Source: Inhella sp.
GTDB lineage: Bacteria > Pseudomonadota > Gammaproteobacteria > Burkholderiales > Burkholderiaceae_C
Direction of reading: 5' to 3'
Assembly: GCF_027532025.1 (NCBI RefSeq)
Contig: NZ_JAPZSY010000007.1
Location: forward strand, 1-34,452
DNA: 34,452 bases
Shown here: positions 6,905-13,858 of the stretch, piece after piece
Layout of the letters: each line of letters opens with the position of its first letter
How positions within the stretch are numbered: the stretch's first letter is position 1
The notes under the pieces: generated by a model
What the model was told of the DNA's origin: nothing
Seen by the model: the letters and a program-made list of their open reading frames with translations, nothing else
The model's database searches: none
Translations under genes and position numbers: made by a program

Positions 6905-8290
6905 ATGACCGTCACCCTCGTCGCCAAAAAACTGCCCGCCAGCACGCCCATCTTCTGCACCAGCACCGCCACCTGGACCCAGGACCGACAAGCCCTGAGC
7001 GCCCCGCAACGCGCCTGGGCCCAATCCACCGGCTTCAGCGGCAAGGCCGACAGTCACCTGCTGTTGCCCGACGAGGAGGGTGGCGTCGCCCTGGTGCTGG
7101 CCGGCGTGCGTGCGGCCGACGACCCCTACGCCCTGTCCGCTCTGCCGCAGGCCCTGCCCGCCGGCCGCTACCGCCTGCACGTCGACGGCTTGGGCCTCGA
7201 CCCCCAAGCCGCCGCGCTGAGCTGGAGCCTGGGCGACTACGTGTTCGACGCCTACAAGGCCCGGGGCCGTGTGGGCGCCGAGCTGCTGCTGGCGCAGGGC
7301 CCCGAGGCCGAGCGCGGCATCGCCGTGGCCGGCGCCATGACGGCGGTGCGCGACCTCGTCAACACCCCTGCCGAGGCCATGGGCCCCCAGCACCTGGAGG
7401 CCGCCGTCAAGATGCTGGCCAAGGCGCACAAGGCCAAGGTCAAGGTCTGGGAGGGCGAGGCCCTGCTGAAGGCCAACTTCCCCGCCATCCACGCCGTGGG
7501 CCGCGCGGCCGCGGCCGACCGCCAGCCCCGCTTGATCGAGCTGACCTGGGGCGACGCCAAGGCGCCGCTCTTGAGCCTGGTGGGCAAGGGCGTGTGCTTC
7601 GACAGCGGCGGCCTGGACATCAAGCCCGCCGACGGCATGCGCCTGATGAAGCAGGACATGGGCGGTGCGGCCAACGCGATCGGCTTGGGCCTGCTGGTGA
7701 TGGCGCTCAAACTGCCGGTGCGCCTGCAGCTGCTGATCCCGGCGGTGGAGAACGCCATCAGCGGCAACGCCTTCCGCCCCGGCGACATCTTCCGCACGCG
7801 CAGCGGCCAGACCATCGAAATCGGCAACACCGACGCCGAAGGCCGCGTCATCTTGTGCGACGCGCTGACCTACGCCGCCGAAGGCAAGCCCGACCTGATC
7901 GTGGACATGGCCACGCTCACCGGCGCCGCCCGCGTGGCCCTGGGCGCCGAGCTGCCCGCGCTGTTCACGCGCGACACGGCTCAAGGCCGCGAGCTCACCG
8001 ACCTGGGTCTGGCCGAGAAGGACCCGCTGTGGCCCCTGCCGCTGTGGCAGGGCTACCAGGTGCTGATCGACACGCCCGTGGCCGACATCAGCAACAGCGG
8101 CAGCAGCCCGCTGGCCGGCGCCATCACCGCGGCCCTGTTCCTCGAACGCTTCATCCCGGCCGACCAGCCCTGGCTGCACATCGACCTCTTTGCCTGGAAC
8201 CCGCTGGCCCGCCCGGGCCGCCCCGTGGGTGGCGAGGCGCAGACGATTCGCACCTTGCTGCACTGGCTGGAGCGCCGCTACAGCGCTTGA
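6905..8290 (+). CDS. M17 leucyl-aminopeptidase-family metallopeptidase
   Basis: This is a 461-residue cytosolic aminopeptidase that removes N-terminal residues from peptides using two divalent metals. The M17 signatures are intact: LVGKGVCFDSGGLDIKP near residues 225-241 and NTDAEGRVILCDAL near 307-320, supplying the metal-binding Lys, Asp and Glu and the catalytic Lys/Arg. The N-terminal domain is shorter and more divergent than in PepA, as in the PepB-like branch. I chose the ATG at 6905 because the family-like sequence begins there; an in-frame ATG at 6860 would add 15 unlike residues. There is no clear Shine-Dalgarno. A bidirectional terminator follows the stop codon. Confidence 0.93.
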   Translation: MTVTLVAKKLPASTPIFCTSTATWTQDRQALSAPQRAWAQSTGFSGKADSHLLLPDEEGGVALVLAGVRAADDPYALSALPQALPAGRYRLHVDGLGLDPQAAALSWSLGDYVFDAYKARGRVGAELLLAQGPEAERGIAVAGAMTAVRDLVNTPAEAMGPQHLEAAVKMLAKAHKAKVKVWEGEALLKANFPAIHAVGRAAAADRQPRLIELTWGDAKAPLLSLVGKGVCFDSGGLDIKPADGMRLMKQDMGGAANAIGLGLLVMALKLPVRLQLLIPAVENAISGNAFRPGDIFRTRSGQTIEIGNTDAEGRVILCDALTYAAEGKPDLIVDMATLTGAARVALGAELPALFTRDTAQGRELTDLGLAEKDPLWPLPLWQGYQVLIDTPVADISNSGSSPLAGAITAALFLERFIPADQPWLHIDLFAWNPLARPGRPVGGEAQTIRTLLHWLERRYSA

Positions 8291-8306
8291 GGCCGACCCC
8301 ACGCGC

Positions 8307-8339
8307 AAAAGCCCGCCGAGACCACTCGGCGGGCTTTTT
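8307..8339. terminator. bidirectional intrinsic terminator between the aminopeptidase gene and creD
   Basis: A ten-base-pair stem (GCCCGCCGAG / CTCGGCGGGC) is flanked by AAAA on the left and TTTTT on the right, so it can terminate both the aminopeptidase mRNA and the convergent cre operon mRNA, whose last stop is at 8359. Confidence 0.85.
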
Positions 8340-8358
8340 CATGGGTGCTGGTTGGACT

Positions 8359-9681
8359 TCAGTGGGCCGCAGGCTGCCCCAAGCGGTACCAGTCCACGTC
8401 GCGCGTGGCGCGCATGGCGGCGGCCAAGAGCGCGAACAGCAGCAGGGTGCCCAGCAGCAGCGAGGCCTTCTCGAGGTTCAGCACCACGTACAGCGCGCCG
8501 TACAGCAGGCCCACCCCAGCGCCCAGCCCCAGGCCCCCGCGCCAGTGCCCGAACAGGCCGCGCCCGTAGTGCGCCAGCAGGGCCGAGGCGGCCGCGGCGG
8601 CCAGGGCGTAAGCCAGGCCAAAGGCCAGGTGCTCCGACAGCGCCAGCAGCAGCAGGAAGAACATCGCCAGCGCCAGCCCGACGAAGCCGTACTGCACCGG
8701 GTGCAGGCGGTGACGGCCGATGAGTTCGGCCAGCATCACGGCGGCCAGGGTCAGGGCGATGAACAGGAAGCCGTACTTGAGGGCGCGGTCGCTGAGCGAG
8801 TAGGGGTTGACGGGGTCGATGAGGGAGACCCCCAGCACGTCCTCGCTGGCCCTGCCGTGGCGCAGGTCGGCCGCGGCGCTGCTGGCCAGTTCCGTGACCC
8901 GCCAGGTGGCGGCAAAGCCGCTGTCACTCACGCTGCGGTCCACCGGCAAGAAGCGACCGTGGAAGCTGGGATGGGGCCAGGGCGAGCGGACTTGCGCTTG
9001 CACGGCGTTGGCCGCGGGCAGCAAGCGCAGCGATTCCGTGCCCAGCAGCTCCAGGCGCAGGTCCACCTGCAAGGGGGCCTCGGTGCTGCCGGTCGGGGTG
9101 GGCAACAGGGCGTGAAGGCCTGCGCCGCCGCTGCCGTTGCCAGGTCGGGCGGGCAAGGCCGAGCCTTGGGCCAACACGCTGACGCTGCGCAGCCCGCGGG
9201 CGTCGGACACGTCCAGCGCAAGCGCCATCGGCCCACAGCGCATGCTGCCTTCGAGCTTGTCGCTGCGGGGGTTCAGGTCGGGGGTGGTGTCCCACACGGC
9301 GCTGAGCTGCAGCGGGGCCACGAAGGTATTGACCTTGAACAAGCCCCGCTCCAGTTGCTGGGGTTTGAGCTCGCCCTGCACTTGCAAGGAAGCCGGTGTG
9401 CTGCGCAGCGCGAAGTCGCGCCGCTGGCGGCTGCGCCGCTCCACCTTGCCCCGGTCGCCCTCGGTGGTTTCCACCGCCGTCCACTCCTCGGTGCAATCGC
9501 GACGCAGGTAGGGGCCGGCGATGAGCTGCGGCCCTGCGGTGGCCTGGGCCACTTCTTCCTGCGCCGACTGTTGGCGCGCCTGGCGCTCGTTGACCAACCA
9601 ATCGATGCGGGCCAACACCATCGTCAAGCCCAGCCCCACCGCCATCAAGCCCAGGGCCTTGGCCCACGCTTCCCGTCGCAT
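8359..9681 (-). CDS. creD: CreD inner-membrane protein
   Basis: This 440-residue protein has the CreD architecture. One N-terminal membrane segment (about residues 8-25) is followed by a large periplasmic domain and a block of closely packed membrane helices from about residue 310. The family landmark is present: LIDPVNPYSLSDRALKYGFLFIALT, followed by LHPVQYGFVGLALAMFFLLLLALSEH. CreD is the classic CreBC-controlled target gene; in E. coli and other bacteria its overproduction accompanies changes in envelope integrity and beta-lactam response. The ATG at 9681 has an excellent AAGGAG six bases upstream. It follows creC by 54 bases, and a CreB-tag-like site lies within the 3' end of creC, so it may have its own CreB-driven promoter as well as read-through. 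Confidence 0.93.
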   Translation of the reverse strand: MRREAWAKALGLMAVGLGLTMVLARIDWLVNERQARQQSAQEEVAQATAGPQLIAGPYLRRDCTEEWTAVETTEGDRGKVERRSRQRRDFALRSTPASLQVQGELKPQQLERGLFKVNTFVAPLQLSAVWDTTPDLNPRSDKLEGSMRCGPMALALDVSDARGLRSVSVLAQGSALPARPGNGSGGAGLHALLPTPTGSTEAPLQVDLRLELLGTESLRLLPAANAVQAQVRSPWPHPSFHGRFLPVDRSVSDSGFAATWRVTELASSAAADLRHGRASEDVLGVSLIDPVNPYSLSDRALKYGFLFIALTLAAVMLAELIGRHRLHPVQYGFVGLALAMFFLLLLALSEHLAFGLAYALAAAAASALLAHYGRGLFGHWRGGLGLGAGVGLLYGALYVVLNLEKASLLLGTLLLFALLAAAMRATRDVDWYRLGQPAAH

Positions 9682-9735
9682 GCATCGCTCCTTGTCGTTG
9701 AGAAGCGGCCATGCTCGGCCGGGGCGGTGAAGCCC

Positions 9736-11163
9736 TCAGGGGCTGTGTGAAGGCAGTGTGAAGCGCACGCGAAAACCCGGCTGCGCGTTGTCAAAGGCCA
9801 AGCCTCCCCGGTGCAACGTGGCCACCTGGCGGGCGATGGCCAGGCCCAGGCCGCTGCCTTTGCGTCCGTTGGGCTTCGTGCTGGCCACGAAGGGCTCGCC
9901 CAGCTGGGCCAGCAGGGCCTCGGGCACGCCGGGGCCGTGGTCGCGCACGGTCACCGTGGCTTCCAGGCCGTGGCGCTGAAGCTCCAGTTCGATGGCGCTG
10001 CCGGCGGGCGCGAAGTCCACCGCATTGCCCAGCAGGTTGTGCAGCAGCAGGGCCAGGGCCTCGGGCTCGGCATCCACCGTCACGGCTGGCCAAGGCTGGG
10101 GCTCGACCACGCGCAGTTGTCGCTGCTCGCAGCGCGGGCGCAGCTCGTGAAGGGCTTGGCGCAGGGCCTCGTCCAGGCGCGTGGGCACCGTGCTGGGGGT
10201 CGCCTGGGCTTCGAGTCGGGACAGGGCCAGCAGGCGCTCGACCAAGGCGTGCAGGCGGTCGCTTTGCTCCACCACTTGGCGCGCGAAGCGTTCGCGGTCG
10301 GCGTCGGGCAGGGGCTCTTGCAGCAGCTCGCCAGCGCCGCGCAGGCCGGTGAGCGGGCTTTTGAGCTCGTGCGTGAGCGCGCGCACGCGACGCTCCCAGG
10401 CTTCACGGCCCTCCAGGCGGCGGCGCATGGCATCCATGGCCTGCGCCAGCTCGCCCAGTTCGCCGGCCAGCACCGGCGCTTGCAGCGCGCTGCCGGCCTG
10501 CACCTGGCTGGCGTAAGCGCGCAGGCGGCGCACGTTCCACACCAGCCAGGCCGTGACGATGCCGCCCAGCAGCAGCGAGGCCGCGAACAGGCCCAGGCCC
10601 AGGCGCCACACCCGCCGTTCGGTGCGCGCGATGAGCGGCGCCAACGAGGCCACGGGCTTGCCGACGCTGGCCACGCCGATGAGTCGACCCTGGGCGTCGC
10701 GCACCGGGGCCGCCACCTGCAGCACCAGGCTGGTGTCGTCCTCGGGCTGGGTGCGGGTGGCGCGGGCGCCGTACTCGCCGCGCAGGGTGCGCAGCACGTC
10801 GTTCCAGCGGCCGTAGTCCTGCCCCACGGCGCTGGGGCTGCCGGTGTCGATCAGCACCCGGCCTTGGGCGTCGGTGAGGTAGATGCGCAGATCCAGGCGT
10901 TCCTTCTGCAGGCCCCAGATCTGTGCGTTCAGCTCGCGCTGGCCGAAGCGCTGCAAACGCGCCGCCAGGGGCGCCAAGTCGCGGCCGGCGGCCAGGTCGT
11001 CGGCGGCCATCTCGGCCACGAGGTTGGCGGTGTCGACCAGCAGGTCTTCCATCACCTCGCGCACGTTGGGCTTCACCTCGCCCAACACCACGCGCAACAT
11101 GAACCAAGCCGTGAGCCCACTCAGCACGAAGAAGGCCAGCAGAACGCGGAAGCCCAGATGCAT
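9736..11163 (-). CDS. creC: sensor histidine kinase CreC
   Basis: This is a 475-residue inner-membrane sensor kinase partnered with CreB. Membrane segments lie at about residues 5-27 and 186-208 and enclose a periplasmic sensor region containing the CreC-like AQIWGLQKERLDLRIYLTDAQGRVLIDT. A HAMP linker follows. The dimerisation helix carries the phosphoacceptor His265 in ALTHELKSPLTGLRG, and the ATPase domain shows the N box (Asn380 in LLHNLLGNAVDFAP), DHGPGVP (408-414) and GRKGSGLGLAIARQ (433-446). All catalytic motifs are intact. Its ATG immediately abuts the creB stop codon with no gap, so translation is coupled. The signal sensed by CreC is not evident from the sequence. Confidence 0.94.
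   Translation of the reverse strand: MHLGFRVLLAFFVLSGLTAWFMLRVVLGEVKPNVREVMEDLLVDTANLVAEMAADDLAAGRDLAPLAARLQRFGQRELNAQIWGLQKERLDLRIYLTDAQGRVLIDTGSPSAVGQDYGRWNDVLRTLRGEYGARATRTQPEDDTSLVLQVAAPVRDAQGRLIGVASVGKPVASLAPLIARTERRVWRLGLGLFAASLLLGGIVTAWLVWNVRRLRAYASQVQAGSALQAPVLAGELGELAQAMDAMRRRLEGREAWERRVRALTHELKSPLTGLRGAGELLQEPLPDADRERFARQVVEQSDRLHALVERLLALSRLEAQATPSTVPTRLDEALRQALHELRPRCEQRQLRVVEPQPWPAVTVDAEPEALALLLHNLLGNAVDFAPAGSAIELELQRHGLEATVTVRDHGPGVPEALLAQLGEPFVASTKPNGRKGSGLGLAIARQVATLHRGGLAFDNAQPGFRVRFTLPSHSP
9747..9762 (-). promoter_or_regulatory. CreB tag-like operator upstream of creD
   Basis: The minus strand reads TTCACACTGCCTTCAC, an exact TTCAC-N6-TTCAC match to the cre tag bound by phosphorylated CreB in E. 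coli. It overlaps the last codons of creC and ends 65 bases before the creD ATG. A third TTCAC lies 15 bases further downstream (9727-9731). Position and match together make this a good CreB site; no convincing -10 box is visible below it. Confidence 0.65.
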
Positions 11164-11808
11164 TCAGCGGTCCAGTGCGTACCCGAGTCCACGGTGCGTG
11201 CGGATGGCGTCGTCGCCCAAGCCGGCCTCGCGCAGCTTGGCCCGCAGGGTCTTGATGTGCGTGTCCACCGTGCGGTCGAGGCTTTCGCTGCCCGGACCCC
11301 AGGCGGCGTCGAGCAGCTGCTCGCGGCTGAGGGTGCGACCCTGCGCGGCGTGCAAGGCCTGCAGCAGGGCCAGCTCGCGCCGGGTGAGGTCCAGGCGACG
11401 GCCTTGCACATGGGCGTCGAGCGAGCCCACCACCAGCCCAGGCGAGGTGGGAGCGCCGCGCCGCAGCAGCGCGCGCACCCGCGCCACCAATTCGCGCACC
11501 CCGAAGGGTTTGGCCAGGTAGTCGTCGGCCCCCAGCTCCAAGCCCAACACCTTGTCCAGCTCTTCGCTGCGGGCGCTGAGCAGCAGCACCGGTGTGGTGT
11601 CACCTGCCTGGCGCAGGGCGCGCAACCAATCCAGGCCCGAGCCATCGGGCAGGCCGATGTCCAGCACCGCCACGCGCGGTGGTTGCTGCGCCCAAGCCCG
11701 GCGGGCGTCGGCCAACCAAGCGTGGTGCTCCACGGCCAGCCCCTCGCGCTGCAGGGCGAAAGCCACCGTCTGTGCGATGGCCGGGTCGTCCTCCAGCAGC
11801 AGGATCAC
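11164..11808 (-). CDS. creB: response regulator CreB (OmpR/PhoB family)
   Basis: With a GTG start at 11808 the protein is 214 residues. The receiver domain has acidic residues E6-D7-D8, phosphoacceptor Asp50 (VAVLDIGLP), Ser78 and Lys100 (YLAKPF). A C-terminal winged helix has the OmpR-type motifs LTRRELALLQAL and DRTVDTHIKTLRAKL. No ATG occurs at a sensible position; the frame runs open upstream through marC in a different, low-quality sequence. The GTG overlaps the TGA of marC as GTGA, with AAAGGCG as a possible ribosome binding site, so translational coupling to marC is likely. It should bind TTCAC-N6-TTCAC sites such as the one before creD. Confidence 0.93.
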   Translation of the reverse strand: MILLLEDDPAIAQTVAFALQREGLAVEHHAWLADARRAWAQQPPRVAVLDIGLPDGSGLDWLRALRQAGDTTPVLLLSARSEELDKVLGLELGADDYLAKPFGVRELVARVRALLRRGAPTSPGLVVGSLDAHVQGRRLDLTRRELALLQALHAAQGRTLSREQLLDAAWGPGSESLDRTVDTHIKTLRAKLREAGLGDDAIRTHRGLGYALDR

Positions 11809-12428
11809 CGAACGCCTTTGGCACCCAGGATGGGGAACAGCTCGACGAGCCCGCTTTGCAGCAGTTCCACCGCCAAGGCGGCCAAGATCAGGCCCATGAG
11901 CCGCGTCATGATGTTGATGCCCGTGGTGCCCAGCACGCGGGCGATCCTGCCGGCTGCGCTGAACACCAGCACCACCACCAGCGCCACCACCACGCCGTAG
12001 CCCACCAGCACGGCTTGTTCCCACCACATCTTGGACTTTTGGGCGTAGATCACCATCGTCGAGATGGTGGCCGGTCCGGTCAGCAGCGGGATGGCCAAGG
12101 GCACCACGGCGATGTTGGCGCCGGCGCCTTCCGTTTCGACCTGACCGCCCTCGGGCGGCTTAGCGTTGAGCATCTGGAGCGCCGTGATGAGCAGCAGCGT
12201 GCCGCCGCCCACCTGGAAGCTGGCGATGGAGATGCCGAAGAACTCGATCAGCTTCAGGCCGAGCAAGGCGGAAAGCCCGATCACCATGAAGCAGGTGAAA
12301 GCGGCCACGCGGATGGTTTGTTGGCGTTGCGGGCGGTCGAACTCTTGGGTGAAGGCGATGAAGAAGGGCAGGATGCCGATCGGGTTCACCATCGCCAGCA
12401 GGGCGACCAGGGGCTTGTAGAGGTCCAT
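11805..12428 (-). CDS. MarC-family integral membrane protein
   Basis: This 207-residue protein has about six hydrophobic segments and the MarC/UPF0056 signatures. These include LVALLAMVNPIGILPFFIAFT at the N terminus and VPLAIPLLTGPATISTMVIYA in the middle. The family sits in the inner membrane; its function is unsettled and the original multiple-antibiotic-resistance link was not upheld. The start at 12428 places the conserved N-terminal helix at residue 5; a longer open frame upstream reads as an out-of-frame shadow of the neighbouring gene. It ends in a GTGA overlap with creB, which ties an unrelated membrane protein directly to the Cre two-component system. Confidence 0.9.
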   Translation of the reverse strand: MDLYKPLVALLAMVNPIGILPFFIAFTQEFDRPQRQQTIRVAAFTCFMVIGLSALLGLKLIEFFGISIASFQVGGGTLLLITALQMLNAKPPEGGQVETEGAGANIAVVPLAIPLLTGPATISTMVIYAQKSKMWWEQAVLVGYGVVVALVVVLVFSAAGRIARVLGTTGINIMTRLMGLILAALAVELLQSGLVELFPILGAKGVR

Positions 12429-12450
12429 GCGAGGGATTGTGGGCGCCGGC

Positions 12451-13230
12451 TCAGCCCCTGAGGCTCCGCACATACGCCAGACCGGCGGCGGTGCGTGCCC
12501 CCCACCAACTGCACAGCTCGCCGTCCACCAGGCGCACCCGCGCCTGCGGCGCCAGCGCCTGGACCTCGGCCAGGTGCGCGGGGCCGAAGGCGTAGGGCTC
12601 GCTCGACAGCCACACTTCGTCGGCGGCGCCCCAGGCGGGGTCGTCGGCGGCCAGCACCGGGTACCGGGCGGCGCCTTGAGCGCCGCCATCTCGCTCGGGC
12701 AGGCTGCGCCAGCCACCGGCCTGCAGCAGGCGGGCGATGTAGGTGTCGCGCGCCACGCTCATCCAAGGGTCACGCCAGATCAGGTACAGCACCGTGGTCG
12801 AGGCCCCGTTGGGGGGCGTCCAGGCTAGCGCGGGCACCAGCTCGGCCTGCAGCGCAGCGGCTCGCTCGCGCACGCCAGGCAGGTGCGCGAAGGGCTCGGC
12901 CAGTTGCTGGATCAGGGCGGGCACGTCGGCCGGCCCCTGTGGGTGCGTGACGATGAGGGACAGGCCCCGCGCCGCCAGCGTTTCGGCCGTTTCGCGCCGG
13001 TTTTCGTCCACGTTGACCACGACGTGCGTCGGCGCTAACGCGAAAAGCCGGTTCAGTTGCACGTCCTTCGTCCCCCCAACCTTTGGGATGTCGCGCACCG
13101 CGGCCGGCGGTTGGGTGCAAAACCCGGTGCGCGCGACCAACCAAGGCCCCAAACCCAGGGCCAAGAGCAGTTCCGTGGCCGACGGCACCAGGCTGGCGAT
13201 GCGAGGCGAGCCAGCTTCAAGGGGTGGCAT
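12451..13230 (-). CDS. BtuF-like helical-backbone metal-receptor protein, apparently cytoplasmic
   Basis: This 259-residue protein belongs to the periplasmic-binding-protein fold of the cobalamin/metal-receptor group. It opens RIASLVPSATELLLALGLGPWLVART, which is typical of BtuF-like proteins, and later has VGGTKDVQLNRLFALAPTHVVVN and EVWLSSEPYAFGPAHL. The ligand may be a corrinoid or another metal chelate, but binding residues cannot be assigned. No signal peptide precedes the domain from the ATG at 13230, nor from the in-frame TTG at 13260, which is unusual for a substrate-binding protein and suggests a cytosolic role. No cobalamin-riboswitch-like box is visible upstream and no ABC transporter genes are adjacent. 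It heads the operon running through marC to creD. Confidence 0.82.
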   Translation of the reverse strand: MPPLEAGSPRIASLVPSATELLLALGLGPWLVARTGFCTQPPAAVRDIPKVGGTKDVQLNRLFALAPTHVVVNVDENRRETAETLAARGLSLIVTHPQGPADVPALIQQLAEPFAHLPGVRERAAALQAELVPALAWTPPNGASTTVLYLIWRDPWMSVARDTYIARLLQAGGWRSLPERDGGAQGAARYPVLAADDPAWGAADEVWLSSEPYAFGPAHLAEVQALAPQARVRLVDGELCSWWGARTAAGLAYVRSLRG

Positions 13231-13351
13231 TGCGGGTTTTCTCTCGGGGCATAAAACCAACAGCAGGGGGTGAAGAGGTGTCCATCGTCACGAAGGGCCC
13301 GAATAATGCAGCGGCCGGTTGGACGCGTTGATTCGTTGGTTGAGATGGGTT

Positions 13352-13398
13352 GAAGCTCCGTTCTGGTTCCCATGTGATTTGAATAGGTTAGAAGCTCC
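13352..13398 (+). promoter_or_regulatory. leader and possible promoter of the RRM protein gene
   Basis: The octamer GAAGCTCC occurs at 13352-13359 and again at 13391-13398 just before the ATG. TTGAAG, 17 bases, TGTGAT forms a weak sigma70-like promoter (4/6 matches each). The region is AT-richer than the surroundings. No strong Shine-Dalgarno is present. The RNA-binding protein genes of this type are often cold-inducible; that is family knowledge, not shown here. Confidence 0.3.
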
Positions 13399-13400
13399 CC

Positions 13401-13748
13401 ATGAACAACAAGCTCTATGTCGGCAACCTCGCCTACAGCGTGCGCGACGAGTCCCTGCAACAGGCCTTTTCCCGCTTTGGCACTGTGAACTCCGCCAAGG
13501 TCATGATGGACCGCGAGACCGGCCGCTCCAAGGGCTTCGGTTTCGTCGAAATGGCGACCGACGCCGAGGCGCAAGCCGCCATCAACGGCATGAACGGCCA
13601 AGCCTTGGAAGGCCGCCCTGCCGTGGTGAACGTGGCCCGTCCGCGTGAGCCGCGTCCTGCGGGCTTCTCCAGCCCCTACGGCCGCGGCCCGGGCGGCGGC
13701 GGTGGTGGCGGTGGCTACCGCGGCGGCAACGACCGCGGCGGTTACTGA
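13401..13748 (+). CDS. glycine-rich RNA-binding protein with one RRM domain
   Basis: This 115-residue protein consists of a single RNA-recognition motif followed by a short Gly/Arg tail. RNP2 is KLYVGNL (residues 4-10) and RNP1 is KGFGFVEM (about 44-51), with the aromatic residues that stack on RNA preserved. The tail has an eight-glycine run and RGG-like repeats, which favour RNA binding and assembly. Bacterial proteins of this kind (Rbp-type) bind single-stranded RNA and are often induced by cold. It is monocistronic, ending in hairpins at 13770-13858. Confidence 0.93.
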   Translation: MNNKLYVGNLAYSVRDESLQQAFSRFGTVNSAKVMMDRETGRSKGFGFVEMATDAEAQAAINGMNGQALEGRPAVVNVARPREPRPAGFSSPYGRGPGGGGGGGGYRGGNDRGGY

Positions 13749-13769
13749 ACAAGCTGCCCGATGGTTGGT

Positions 13770-13794
13770 GGGCACCCGCGGCAAGCGGGTGCCC
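13770..13794 (+). terminator. GC-rich hairpin after the RRM protein gene
   Basis: A perfect ten-base-pair stem (GGGCACCCGC / GCGGGTGCCC) has a five-base loop, 21 bases after the stop codon. There is no T-run, so it probably stabilises the 3' end or works with the terminator that follows. Confidence 0.5.
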
Positions 13795-13812
13795 CAGCAA
13801 CAGCCAGTTCCT

Positions 13813-13858
13813 CTGAAAAAGCCGATCCGCGGCTGCGGGTTGGCTTTTGTTTTTTCAG
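13813..13858. terminator. bidirectional intrinsic terminator between the RRM gene and the transglycosylase gene
   Basis: CTGAAAAAGCC pairs with GGCTTTT...CAG around an inner CCGC/GCGG stem. The plus strand leaves through TTTTGTTTTTT and the minus strand through TTTTTC. It overlaps the stop codon of the convergent lytic transglycosylase gene at 13855. Confidence 0.8.

Noticed and set aside
6275-9750. Long open frames on both strands across the aminopeptidase and creD (677 and 957 codons)
   Set aside because: They overlap convincing genes in other frames, span gene borders and a terminator, and show only Arg/Ala/Gly/Pro-rich composition.
9811-12000. 729-codon plus-strand frame opposite creC and creB
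   Set aside because: Antisense shadow crossing two real genes; no motif of its own.
13231-13260. Extended TTG start for the BtuF-like protein
   Set aside because: The ten added residues (V-L-C-P-E-R-K-P-A after the start) give no signal peptide; the ATG at 13230 directly precedes the conserved domain.
13231-13400. Cobalamin riboswitch upstream of the BtuF-like gene
   Set aside because: No B12-box-like sequence or matching fold was seen in this short region.
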